From contig JAABSO010000007.1 of NCBI GenBank assembly GCA_011390335.1, positions 62,001 to 126,000 of the forward strand: DNA of 64,000 nt, written 5' to 3'. The notes under the pieces are model-generated. The model searched no databases. It was not told where the DNA came from and saw only the letters and a list, made by a program, of their open reading frames with translations. This document shows positions 54,102 to 62,849 of this stretch, piece by piece (position 1 is the stretch's first letter; every line of letters begins with the position of its first letter). This DNA comes from Desulfotignum sp. GTDB taxonomy: Bacteria > Desulfobacterota > Desulfobacteria > Desulfobacterales > Desulfobacteraceae. The position numbers and the translations under genes are program-made.

Positions 54102-55130
54102 CTATTTATCAAGGACACCGCGGACGTCCGACCCAAAGATCCCGCTGGGTTTAAAAATCAGGATGAACATGATCAATGCCGATGGTACGACAAAATCCCA
54201 TCCCGCCCCCACATATTCCATTGTGATGACCTTGAGCAGGGCAACCATAAAAGCCCCTGCCACTGCTCCTAAAATGTTGCCCAGGCCCGAAAGAATGACC
54301 ACAAACCAGGCCATATAAAGGGGCTCAAGCCCCACTGTGGGATAGGATGGATACATGAACAAGAGGCTGCCCCCTGCCACCCCTGCCAGTGCACAGGCCA
54401 GAGATATGGTAAGCAGCACAATTTTTTCAATATCAATACCCACGATCTCGGCCCCAATAATATCCTGGGATACGGCCCGGATGGCCATGCCGGTGCGGGT
54501 ATAGGTCATGAATAGATAAAACAGGGCCACAATTACGGCAGATATAATAAAGGCCATGACCCGGTCCTTTGAGACATAGACATCAGCAATGGAAATCGGC
54601 ATACCCTGCCAGTATCCCACAATGCCTTTAAAATCAGCCCCGAATATGAGCTGGTGCAGGTTGATGAGCAGCACACTCAACCCCACGGTGAGCAGAAAAG
54701 AATTCATGACCCAGTTGTCTGTGGAACGGCGACGCAACGGTCCGAAAACCAGTTTTTCAGATATGGCCCCGGCAATGGCGCCGCCTGCAAGGGCACCGAT
54801 AATGGCAATAAAAGGGCCAAAGGTGACCAGCCAGGATTCCGGGTGCTCAAAAATGAATTCACTGATGGGGGTAAATATGTAATAAGCAATGAGGGAGCCT
54901 ATCATAAAATACTCCCCGTGGGCAAACATGGGAATGTTCAAAACCCCCAGCATCAGGGTAAGTCCTGTGGCCACCAGGGCCAGCATCCCGCCGGTAACAA
55001 CCATGTTCACCAATAAATACGGACCTGCATCGATCGTGGCAGCAACAGTCACTACAATACTGATGACAATGGACATACCCGGGGCTGTTTTCACCCAGGG
55101 CAGTATATATGACGTATAATTTTTTGACAT
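54102..55130 (-). CDS. livH: Branched-chain-type ABC permease (LivH-like)
   Basis: 342 residues with about eight spans, somewhat longer than LivH of E. coli (308). Core motifs: GGMLALVATGLTLMLGVLNI, PMFAHGEYFMIGSLIAYYI, AIRAVSQDIIGAEIVGIDIE, and VVILSGLGNILGAVAGAFMV. N-terminal leader before the first repeat is extended. It is flanked by livF upstream in transcription and livM downstream. Confidence 0.88.
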   Translation of the reverse strand: MSKNYTSYILPWVKTAPGMSIVISIVVTVAATIDAGPYLLVNMVVTGGMLALVATGLTLMLGVLNIPMFAHGEYFMIGSLIAYYIFTPISEFIFEHPESWLVTFGPFIAIIGALAGGAIAGAISEKLVFGPLRRRSTDNWVMNSFLLTVGLSVLLINLHQLIFGADFKGIVGYWQGMPISIADVYVSKDRVMAFIISAVIVALFYLFMTYTRTGMAIRAVSQDIIGAEIVGIDIEKIVLLTISLACALAGVAGGSLLFMYPSYPTVGLEPLYMAWFVVILSGLGNILGAVAGAFMVALLKVITMEYVGAGWDFVVPSALIMFILIFKPSGIFGSDVRGVLDK

Positions 55131-55153
55131 GAATCTATTTCTCCAAAGTCTGA

Positions 55154-55861
55154 TTAAACACCCAGGAAAACCTTTTTTACATAACTGTCTTCAGCCAGGT
55201 CCGCACTCTTGCCTTCCAAACCGATTTTTCCGTTTTCCAGGACATAACCACGGCTTGTAACGGCAAGGGTTTTGGTTACATTCTGCTCCACCAGCAGAAT
55301 GGTCACCCCGTTTTTTATCAACACCTCCAAAGATGCAAATACACTGGTGGTCAATTGGGGTGCCAGGCCGAAAGAGGGCTCGTCCACAAGCATCAACGAT
55401 GGATTGGACATCATGCCCCGGCCGATGGCCAGCATTTTACGCTCCCCGCCGGACATGGTGCCGGCCAGCTGTTTTCTTCTTTCTGCCAGGCGGGGAAACA
55501 GCTCAAACACAAATTCCAGGCGCTCTTTTTGCAGGTGTTTTTCTTTAATGGTATAGGCTCCCATATACAGGTTTTCCTGCACCGTCATGTTGACAAACAG
55601 ATTCATTTCTTCAGATACAAAGGAAATACCCTTTTTTGCCACAGCCGAGGCTGACAGCCCTGTAATATCCTCTCCATTGAAAATCACCGTGCCGCTCATG
55701 GGGGAAATCAGTCCGGCTATGGTTTTCATGGTGGTACTTTTCCCGGCGCCGTTGGGGCCGACAATCCCCACATACTCCCCTTTGTCGATATGCAGTGAAA
55801 CATCCCGCAATATCTGCAGGTATCCGTATCCTGCATTCAGATTTTTGACTTCTAACAGCAT
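55154..55861 (-). CDS. livF: Branched-chain-type ABC ATPase (LivF-like)
   Basis: 235 residues: Walker A GPNGAGKSTTM, signature MSGGERKMLAIGRGMMSNP, Walker B LMLVDEPSFGLAP, and LLVEQNVTKTLAVTSRGYVL, which is the LivF switch region. The start follows livG by 28 nt. Confidence 0.92.
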   Translation of the reverse strand: MLLEVKNLNAGYGYLQILRDVSLHIDKGEYVGIVGPNGAGKSTTMKTIAGLISPMSGTVIFNGEDITGLSASAVAKKGISFVSEEMNLFVNMTVQENLYMGAYTIKEKHLQKERLEFVFELFPRLAERRKQLAGTMSGGERKMLAIGRGMMSNPSLMLVDEPSFGLAPQLTTSVFASLEVLIKNGVTILLVEQNVTKTLAVTSRGYVLENGKIGLEGKSADLAEDSYVKKVFLGV

Positions 55862-55889
55862 ATGATCTCCATTGATTTTTCAATTACCA

Positions 55890-56618
55890 TTATTTGTCTG
55901 CTTCATCACCGAGATATGCCCTTGTCACCTTAGGATCATTGGCCACTTCCCGGGTGGGTCCTTCGGCAATCTTTGTGCCGAACTGTATGCACAGAAGCCG
56001 GTTGCAGACAGCCATGATCAGCTGCATGATATGTTCTATCATGAGAATGGAGATGCCTTTTTTGCTTATTTTATCAATAATTCTCATGATATCCTTGAGT
56101 TCGCCTTCGCTCAGCCCGGATGCCAGTTCATCCATGAACAAAAGCTTTGGACTGGAAGCCAGGGCCCTGGCCAGATCCAGCCGTTTGAGCTGTACGGTGT
56201 TCAACTGCTCCGCCACAACGGTTTCTTCCATGGGAAATTCCACAAACTTCAGCATTTCTCTGGAATGGGCCACGGGGTCGGCTACTTTTCCAGCGGCATT
56301 ACCGAATATGGTTGCTGTCATCACACTTTCAATGGCTGTCATTTTGGGAAAGGGGCTGGGAATCTGGAAGGTCCGGGACAATCCCAGCCGGCACATTTTT
56401 TCGGGAGTCATGCCGGTGGTCTCTTTACCGAACATGTTAACCGTCCCTGAAGTAGGCGGATTCAGTCCTGAAATCGCATTGATGAGTGTTGTTTTCCCGG
56501 CCCCGTTGGGGCCGATCAATCCGACGATATCTCCCTGGTTGATTGTCATGGAGACGGCATTAACGGCTGTCAGTCCGCCAAATTTTTTGGTCAAATTCTG
56601 GGTTTCCAATACAATCAC
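55890..56618 (-). CDS. livG: Branched-chain-type ABC ATPase (LivG-like)
   Basis: 242 residues. Walker A GPNGAGKTTLINAISG, the LivG-specific loop GLSRTFQIPSPFPKMTAIES, Walker B LLFMDELASGLSEGE, and switch MIEHIMQLIMAVCNRLLC. The signature motif (normally LSGG/LPYG) is atypical: QLKRLDLARALAS is preceded by AEQLNTV instead of a clear LSxGQ. The gene is separated from the binding-protein gene by 87 nt holding a strong stem-loop. Confidence 0.9.
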   Translation of the reverse strand: MIVLETQNLTKKFGGLTAVNAVSMTINQGDIVGLIGPNGAGKTTLINAISGLNPPTSGTVNMFGKETTGMTPEKMCRLGLSRTFQIPSPFPKMTAIESVMTATIFGNAAGKVADPVAHSREMLKFVEFPMEETVVAEQLNTVQLKRLDLARALASSPKLLFMDELASGLSEGELKDIMRIIDKISKKGISILMIEHIMQLIMAVCNRLLCIQFGTKIAEGPTREVANDPKVTRAYLGDEADK

Positions 56619-56652
56619 GTTTTTATTTTCCTTTTTACGTGGCGTTTAAACA

Positions 56653-56689
56653 AACAGAGGATTGAAAAAAATTTTCTCAATCCTCTGTT
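56653..56689 (-). terminator. 13-bp stem-loop between livK and livG
   Basis: AACAGAGGATTGA (56653-56665) pairs perfectly with TCAATCCTCTGTT (56677-56689). On the minus strand the stem lies 16 nt after the livK stop and is followed by TTGTTTAAAC. Such stems after a binding-protein gene usually allow partial read-through, keeping binding protein in excess over the membrane parts. Confidence 0.7.
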
Positions 56690-56705
56690 CCAGGCTCATA
56701 TCATC

Positions 56706-57965
56706 CTATTTTTTTTCAAAGTCTTTTTGCTTCCAGTCCTCAGGAAAGATAATGTATCCTTTCCCTTTTTTGTACTGAAGGATGGGGAAAAAATAGGCTT
56801 CAGGCCCCACCACCATGTCCGGCATGGTTTCCGGGGTGTATTTGTATTCATTCATGATGATGGCGCCGTCTTTTTTGCCATAGGTGAGTTTGCCGGTATT
56901 GACTTCTTCCACCATGGTCTTGTGGATGGTTTCCCTGTCAAGCTTGCCGTGCAGTTCATTGGTTCTTTCAAGAATCTTGATGAACATCCGGATGCCGTCA
57001 TAGGAAAGACCGCCGGAGGAGGGGCTGGGGTTGAATCCATATTTGGCATTGACATCTTTTGCCCATTGTTTTGCTTCGGCAGTTGTCAGCTGGGGAATGG
57101 AATCCAGCACATAATCAGATCCCGGACCGGTCATTTTATACCAGTCACCAATCCATCCCAGGCCGGAGGCAATAAGGACACCTTTGTTCCCGACTTCTGC
57201 ATGTTGTTTCACAAAAGCGGTCAAGGAAGGGGCGGCTGTGGATGTACCAGCAAGCAGCTCTACGCCGGCACTTTTAAATTTTGCGAGAAGCGGATAAAAA
57301 TCGGTTTGTGTAATGGGAAAATATTCCTCAGCATAAATTTCCCATCCACTGTCAAGCAATGCCTGTTTGTAGGCACCGCCAGCACTGCGGCCCCAGTCGG
57401 TATCTTCACCATAAATGGCTGCCAGCTTCTTTTTGGGCTTCCAGGCACCGCTTTCAATGACCTGGTTGATGCATTTAATATAGTTTCCTTCAAGTTTTGC
57501 AGGTACGGGCCATCCTTTTCCTCCCCAATAGGAGTATTTTTCCGGATCAGCCTGCCATTTTTCATTCACTACCTCAGAGGCACCGAAACCGAACATATGG
57601 GGCACCTTGTACTGGGCAGCCACATCCATAACTGAAACAGCAACAGAAGAATGCCAGTTCAATACCCCGGCCTGGATACCCTTGCCTTCGACTGCTTCAG
57701 CATAGGCACTTGCGGCTTTTGCAGGGTCTGACTGAGAATCCACCCAGACCACTTCAATCTTGTAATCACCAACGGTGTAATCAATAGCCTCCATGGCCAT
57801 TTCGACAGACGCCTGAAATTCCTTACCGTTCTGGGCAGAAGGGCCGGTAAAAGGCCCCAGCACTCCTACCGGCAGCACCTTGTCAGCGGCTGACACCTGT
57901 CCTCCTGCCAACAATAATACTGCTGTGAAACACGCGATAACCAGTTGCAATTTTTTCGTACCCAT
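56706..57965 (-). CDS. livK: Branched-chain-type ABC binding protein (LivK-like)
   Basis: 419 residues. Signal peptide (LQLVIACFTAVLLLAGGQVS, cut near SAA) then a Peripla_BP_6 domain: VGVLGPFTGPSAQNGKEFQA, VEVVWVDSQSDPAKAASAY, GVLNWHSSVAVSVMDVAAQY, DTDWGRSAGGAYKQALLDSG, PSPSSGGLSYDGIRMFIKIL. It is the first gene of the leftward operon; GGAGGAAGACTT precedes its ATG and a -24/-12 promoter lies about 70 nt upstream. It probably binds the methylated amine or a related small amide. Confidence 0.88.
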   Translation of the reverse strand: MGTKKLQLVIACFTAVLLLAGGQVSAADKVLPVGVLGPFTGPSAQNGKEFQASVEMAMEAIDYTVGDYKIEVVWVDSQSDPAKAASAYAEAVEGKGIQAGVLNWHSSVAVSVMDVAAQYKVPHMFGFGASEVVNEKWQADPEKYSYWGGKGWPVPAKLEGNYIKCINQVIESGAWKPKKKLAAIYGEDTDWGRSAGGAYKQALLDSGWEIYAEEYFPITQTDFYPLLAKFKSAGVELLAGTSTAAPSLTAFVKQHAEVGNKGVLIASGLGWIGDWYKMTGPGSDYVLDSIPQLTTAEAKQWAKDVNAKYGFNPSPSSGGLSYDGIRMFIKILERTNELHGKLDRETIHKTMVEEVNTGKLTYGKKDGAIIMNEYKYTPETMPDMVVGPEAYFFPILQYKKGKGYIIFPEDWKQKDFEKK

Positions 57966-58035
57966 AAGTCTTCCTCCAAAATTTTAATGTTACGTGCCTG
58001 TGTGTGACGTTCCTTACAAACATCCCTCATTATCA

Positions 58036-58051
58036 TGCACTTTATGTACCA
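58036..58051 (-). promoter_or_regulatory. Sigma-54 promoter of the livK operon
   Basis: On the minus strand TGGTAC-ATAAA-GTGCA matches the -24/-12 consensus (TGGCAC-N5-TTGCA) in 9 of 11 informative bases, with the GG and GC pairs exactly 12 nt apart. A predicted start near 58024 leaves a leader of about 60 nt before livK. A 6-bp dyad, TGTTCT-N8-AGAACA (58056-58075), lies just upstream. The 57966-58236 gap otherwise holds no gene. Confidence 0.65.
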
Positions 58052-58236
58052 ACTCTGTTCTATATTTCCAGAACAAACCGTGATTTTGGGCACCAAAATT
58101 TGAGAAACGTTGACATTTCTGATATAATTTTAATGAAAACCCAATAAAAATAAAAAACACTCCTGAAGTAAACACCCTGTGCCCAACAAAAAAATTAAAA
58201 AATTTTGCGTTTTACTGTAAATTTATTTTACACTTT

Positions 58237-59673
58237 TTACACAGGTTCCCGGAAAACAAACGCTTTGCGTTTAATACCATATTTTTTCAGCTTATAATGA
58301 AAAGACTGGGGAGAAATACCAAGGTGTCTGGCTGCCCGGGCAGCATTTCCCCGGTACCGGGTCAGGGCGTCCATGATCATTTCCATTTCATTGGATGCCT
58401 GGGTTTCCAGCAGGCTGCTCTTTTTGAAAATTTCTTTGTTGTTATGCCCGACAGAACCCGTCTGACGTCTTTCCTTTCCGGCGAAACTGAAAATATGGGG
58501 CGGCAGGTGGGCCAGGCGGATAACACTTGTGCCCCCCACCATGTTCATGGATGCTTCAATGATATGCTCAAGCTCCCTGACATTTCCCGGCCAGTCATAG
58601 CCGGCAAACAGCTGTGCCACCCTGGGAGAGATGGTTTTCACATTTTCATTCAGGGCCTGGTTGTATTTTACGATAAAATACCGGATCAATGTGTCCAGTT
58701 CCCCTGTACGCTCCCGCAGAGGGGGCAGCAGAATGGACACCACCCCCATGCGGTAAAAAAGATCCATGCGGAGGGCGCCATTCCGGATAATTTTCAACGG
58801 CGGCTGTCCCACAGAAGACAGTATTTTTACATCCAGGTCTATCTCCTTGAGGGACCCCAGCTTTCGCACCTTTTTTTCCTGGATAACCCTGAGCAGTTTG
58901 GCCTGGAGGGTCAGGGGCATGGCATCCAGTTCATCCAGAAAAATGGTCCCGCCGTTGGCCTGTTCAAACAGGCCCGGCTTGTCAATGGCACCGGTGAATG
59001 ATCCCCTGGAGGTGCCGAACAATATGCCCTCCAGCAGGTTTTCAGGGATGGCGGCGCAGTTGACCGGGATAAAAAGTTTTTTCTTTTTCGGGCTGTGGTT
59101 GTGTATGGACTGGGCAAACAATTCCTTTCCCGTACCGGTCTCTCCGGAAATCATGATGGGGGACGGTGAGCCGGCTGACATTCTGGCAATGTGAATGGCA
59201 TTGCGCATCTTGGGATCAGATGCAATAATATCCTTAAAGGAAAACCGGGTGCCGTTCAAAGACTTTTTCTGCACAGAACCGGCAGAAGATGACTGTGACA
59301 GAATTACTTTTTCAAGAAGCTGGTATTCCTTGGAAAAAGTGATGGCCCCGATAAGATGTCCGTTTTTGTAAAGGGGGAAGGCGTTGGACAAAATATTACA
59401 CACCCGGCCTAAGCGGGTGCGGTAAACCATGGGTTCATTGATAATGGGATCACCTGTAATCAGGCAGCGCATGATGGGGCTGGTATCATCCGCCAGCTGG
59501 TAGATATCCAGAATTTTTTTACCGATGGCATCTTTCGGGGCTACATCATCAATCTGACCCTGGGTGTTGTTGAAAAATATGACCTTTCCGGAGATATCTG
59601 CGATCACCACCCCTTCATGCATGGAAGACAGCACACTGTAAATGTCGATATCTTCGAAATTGATACGGCCCAT
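58237..59673 (-). CDS. PAS-containing sigma-54-dependent activator
   Basis: 478 residues. An N-terminal PAS domain (~10-115; MHEGVVIADISGKVIFFNNT) senses a ligand; no receiver domain is present. The AAA+ domain has Walker A GETGTGKE (~177), the sigma-54 contact loop GSFTGA (~224) in place of GAFTGA, Walker B GGTIFLDELDAM and arginine-finger region GALRMDLFYRMGVVS, with the usual sensor-I AATN-like segment changed to SSVGQPP. A Fis-type HTH closes it (NAARAARHLGISPQSFHYKL). It sits between two divergent units with -24/-12 promoters and is their likely activator. Confidence 0.93.
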   Translation of the reverse strand: MGRINFEDIDIYSVLSSMHEGVVIADISGKVIFFNNTQGQIDDVAPKDAIGKKILDIYQLADDTSPIMRCLITGDPIINEPMVYRTRLGRVCNILSNAFPLYKNGHLIGAITFSKEYQLLEKVILSQSSSAGSVQKKSLNGTRFSFKDIIASDPKMRNAIHIARMSAGSPSPIMISGETGTGKELFAQSIHNHSPKKKKLFIPVNCAAIPENLLEGILFGTSRGSFTGAIDKPGLFEQANGGTIFLDELDAMPLTLQAKLLRVIQEKKVRKLGSLKEIDLDVKILSSVGQPPLKIIRNGALRMDLFYRMGVVSILLPPLRERTGELDTLIRYFIVKYNQALNENVKTISPRVAQLFAGYDWPGNVRELEHIIEASMNMVGGTSVIRLAHLPPHIFSFAGKERRQTGSVGHNNKEIFKKSSLLETQASNEMEMIMDALTRYRGNAARAARHLGISPQSFHYKLKKYGIKRKAFVFREPV

Positions 59674-59898
59674 AACTGCTTTTTACCAGTAAAAAATCAA
59701 ATTTTTTTGATAATTTTTTATTTTATCTCATCCTGTCATTCCTGGATGCATGAATTTTACAAAAAAAGCAAGAGATATAAAAAAATTTTGATTTTTCTGA
59801 TGCAGCAGTACACATACGGCATGCCGAAAACCCTGCAAAAAAAGACCCATCCCCCCAAAGAGACCGTCACAGGGTGCCCGCCGGTCCATTTCCTGCTC

Positions 59899-59914
59899 TG
59901 GCACGAAATATGCT
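59899..59914 (+). promoter_or_regulatory. Sigma-54 promoter of the mttB-like operon
   Basis: TGGCAC-GAAAT-ATGCT matches TGGCAC-N5-TTGCW with a perfect -24 half and the GG/GC pairs 12 nt apart. The predicted start near 59926 leaves about 107 nt of leader. The surrounding gap 59674-60032 is AT-rich and holds no gene; possible activator sites include ATCAAA-TTTT-TTTGAT near 59697-59712. Confidence 0.75.
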
Positions 59915-60032
59915 TTGTATCTCAGAACGTGTTGCTTGCATTTCTGGATTATACCACGTGGATATACCGCTATGGAAAATTACGCCAGAAACTGTTTCGT
60001 CACCTTAACCTTTTATTAAATAAGGATATCTC

Positions 60033-61451
60033 ATGGGGTTTTTTGAATATTTCTCTTCACAGCAAACAGAAACAATCCATGCAGCCACCATGGCTGTACT
60101 GGAAAAGACCGGTATGCATTTTAAATACGCACCTGCCCTGGACCTGTTTAAAAAAGCAGGGTGCAAAGTGGACGGGGTGCGGGTGTATTTTACGAAAAAA
60201 TTTGTGGAGGAACAGATAAAAAAAGCCCCGTCCCAATTCACCCTGTATGCCAGAAACCCGGAAAAAAATGTGGTTATCGGCGGGGATAATATCGCATTCA
60301 TGCCCTGCTATGGATCGCCGTTTGTCAATTGCCTGGACCATGGCCGGCGGCCCGGTACCCTGACGGATTTTGAAAATTTTGCCAAACTGGCCTGCGCCAT
60401 CCCCTGTTTTGACATCACCGGCGGCATGATGGTGGAACCCAATGATATCCCTGTGGAAATACGCAATGCGGAACGGATTTATGCTGCCATGGTCCTGTCT
60501 GACAAGCCTTTCATGGGAGCCGGAACAGGCGGGCCGGATGCGGTACAGACGCTGGACATGGCAGCCATGCTGTTCGGTGGCAGAGATGAAATGGCAAGAA
60601 AACCGCCCTTTGTGAGTATTCTCACCAGCCTGACCCCTTTGGGATTTGACGACAAAATGTGCGCCGGCATCATGGCCTATGCCGCAGCAGGCATGCCCCA
60701 GCTGATCTCTTCTCTGTCCATTGCCGGCGCCACCACACCGGTGACCATGGAAGGCACACTGGTGGTCCAGAATGCAGAGGTGCTGGCCGGCATCTGCCTG
60801 GCCCAGCTGGTGAGAGAAGGGGCACCGGTGATCTTTGCCGGTTCATCTTCTGCTACTGCCATGCATTACGGCACCCTGAGCATCGGTGCCCCTGAAATGG
60901 CTGTGAACACGGCCGCCACCGCCCAGATGGGGAGGTTCTACAACCTGCCCTCCCGGGGCGGAGGCGCCTTGACCGATGCCAAGATGGTGGATTCCCAGGC
61001 CGGATTTGAATCCATGATGAGCCTGCAAATGGCGTGTCTTTCCGGCATCAATTTTGTGCTGCATGCCGCCGGCATTCTGGAAGGGTATATGACCGCGTCC
61101 TATGAAAAATTCATGATTGATGCGGAAATGATGGGCATGTGCCGCCGCATCAAAAAAGGAGAAGAAATCATCGCCGAAAAACTTGCCCTGGATGTGATCG
61201 ACCAGGTGGGACCCGGCGGAGAATATCTGACCAACCGCCACACCTTCCAGTATTTCAGATCTGAACTCTACTCTCCGCTCATGGAAGAACGCCGCAATTT
61301 TGATGCCTGGACCGCCAAGGGCAGTCTTTCCATGGAACAGCAGGCCAATGCCAAATACAAAGAAATTCTTAAAAACTTTGAACCCCCTGACATGGACCCC
61401 GCCATCCGCAGGGATCTGGACAGATACATGCAAGCTGTCCGCAGCAAATAA
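60033..61451 (+). CDS. MttB-family methylamine:corrinoid methyltransferase, non-pyrrolysine
   Basis: 472 residues of the trimethylamine-methyltransferase superfamily (COG5598), near the usual 480-490. Typical segments: HAATMAVLEKTGMHFKYAPA, VVIGGDNIAFMPCYGSPFVN, CFDITGGMMVEPNDIP, SILTSLTPLGFDDKMCAGIM, EVLAGICLAQLVREGAPVIF, HAAGILEGYMTASYEKFMID. There is no in-frame TAG, so this is one of the pyrrolysine-free members, known ones of which act on glycine betaine, proline betaine, carnitine or gamma-butyrobetaine. It transfers a methyl group from a quaternary amine to a corrinoid protein. AAGGATATCTC precedes the ATG. No corrinoid protein gene is seen in the window. Confidence 0.9.
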   Translation: MGFFEYFSSQQTETIHAATMAVLEKTGMHFKYAPALDLFKKAGCKVDGVRVYFTKKFVEEQIKKAPSQFTLYARNPEKNVVIGGDNIAFMPCYGSPFVNCLDHGRRPGTLTDFENFAKLACAIPCFDITGGMMVEPNDIPVEIRNAERIYAAMVLSDKPFMGAGTGGPDAVQTLDMAAMLFGGRDEMARKPPFVSILTSLTPLGFDDKMCAGIMAYAAAGMPQLISSLSIAGATTPVTMEGTLVVQNAEVLAGICLAQLVREGAPVIFAGSSSATAMHYGTLSIGAPEMAVNTAATAQMGRFYNLPSRGGGALTDAKMVDSQAGFESMMSLQMACLSGINFVLHAAGILEGYMTASYEKFMIDAEMMGMCRRIKKGEEIIAEKLALDVIDQVGPGGEYLTNRHTFQYFRSELYSPLMEERRNFDAWTAKGSLSMEQQANAKYKEILKNFEPPDMDPAIRRDLDRYMQAVRSK

Positions 61452-61522
61452 AATATGCGCAGCTCTTTGCTGTAAACCCGTGATACCAAAACATATGATA
61501 TACAAACATAAGGAAAATCAGC

Positions 61523-62728
61523 ATGAGTGAGATCACCATACCAAAGGAATTTGACACCATCACAGCTGACGCCGTGGTTATCGGCGGCGGCATTGTGGGA
61601 TCGGCAACCGCTTTCTGGCTGTCAAAAGCCGGCATGAAAACCATACTGGTGGAGAAACGCGACGCTTTGTCCACCCTGACAACTGCCGCCAGCGTGGAAT
61701 GTTTCCGCACACAGTTCACGGAAAAATCCATGGCTGATCTGGCCCTGGCCAGCGTGGAGATGTTTGAAAATTTCAATGATGTTGTGGGCCTGCCCGGCAT
61801 TGATATCCATATGACCCAGCGGGGATACTTGTTTGTCACTGATGATGAAGCCCAGCTGCCTGATTTGAAAAAAGCTGTGGACCAATACCATGCCATTGGC
61901 ATACCCGGGGCTGAATTCATCGGTACGGATGATCTGCACAAAAGGTTTGCCTTCCTGGCCCCCCAGGCGCTGGGGGCTACCTTCAACATCCGGGACGGAT
62001 GGCTGTCCACCCATGAGGCTACCTATGGATTTGCCAAGGGGGCGGGTGATGCCGCGTTTTTTATGAAGACAGAAGTCACAGACATCCAGACCGACAGCCA
62101 GGGGGTGAGCGCTGTAAAAACCGACAAAGGCACCATCTCCACCCGGCTGGTGATCAACTGTGCCGGGCCATTTGCCGGGGTCATCGGAAAGATGGCGGGC
62201 CTGGACATGCCGCTGCGCACAGTACGGCGCCAGAAAGCCTATATCAAAACAGACCACCCGGACCTGCCGGCCGCTGCCCCTTTTACCGTGGATCTGGTGA
62301 ACCACGGGTACTGGCGCCCGGAAGCAGGCGGCCTGCTCTGCGCCTGGGTGGACCCGGATGAACCGGACTCCCCGCCTGCTGATGAACTGACCACGGACTG
62401 GGATTTTGCCGCTGAATCCATCCACCGGGTATCCCGGCTCAACCCGTTTCTGGAAAAAGTGGCAGACAACCTCAAGGCCGAAGATGTAAATGTATCTGCC
62501 GGCCAGTATGTGTATACCCCGGATGACAAGCCTGTCATCGGTCCATCCGGAGAAATTGAAGGATTTTATCTGAACTGCGGATACTGGTGCGGGGTCATGA
62601 TGTCTCCGGGCGCCGGCAAACGGGTGGCAGACATTGCCACCGGCAAAATGGACAACGCAGACAACCCCCTGCGGTATTCCCGGTTCAGGGAAGGGGATTT
62701 TGAAAAAGGAGATACCTTCCTGAAATAG
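61523..62728 (+). CDS. FAD-dependent amine oxidoreductase (sarcosine oxidase beta-like)
   Basis: 401 residues of the DAO fold: FAD-binding AVVIGGGIVGSATAFWLSKA, EKRDALSTLTTAASVECFRT, TRLVINCAGPFAGVIGKMAG, and a C-terminal TPDDKPVIGPSGEIEGFYL with CGYWCGVMMSPGAGK. Its length and pattern fit SoxB-like N-methyl amino acid oxidases or dehydrogenases. It lies 71 nt after the methyltransferase. AAGGAAAATCAGC precedes its ATG. It likely oxidises a demethylated product; which one is not determinable. Confidence 0.87.
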   Translation: MSEITIPKEFDTITADAVVIGGGIVGSATAFWLSKAGMKTILVEKRDALSTLTTAASVECFRTQFTEKSMADLALASVEMFENFNDVVGLPGIDIHMTQRGYLFVTDDEAQLPDLKKAVDQYHAIGIPGAEFIGTDDLHKRFAFLAPQALGATFNIRDGWLSTHEATYGFAKGAGDAAFFMKTEVTDIQTDSQGVSAVKTDKGTISTRLVINCAGPFAGVIGKMAGLDMPLRTVRRQKAYIKTDHPDLPAAAPFTVDLVNHGYWRPEAGGLLCAWVDPDEPDSPPADELTTDWDFAAESIHRVSRLNPFLEKVADNLKAEDVNVSAGQYVYTPDDKPVIGPSGEIEGFYLNCGYWCGVMMSPGAGKRVADIATGKMDNADNPLRYSRFREGDFEKGDTFLK

Positions 62729-62849
62729 GACAGTTGAAACACAACCTGGCAGTGCCATGTAACCACTCTGTGAAAAACAGTTGACACCCTGTTGGAGAGA
62801 AGCCTATTTTAATGAAATAATATGAATGCACAACCCAAGGAAACCGACC

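Noticed and set aside
60033..61451. Possible pyrrolysine (amber) codon in the MttB homologue
   Set aside because: The frame has no in-frame TAG; it runs 472 codons to a TAA, so it is a pyrrolysine-free member.
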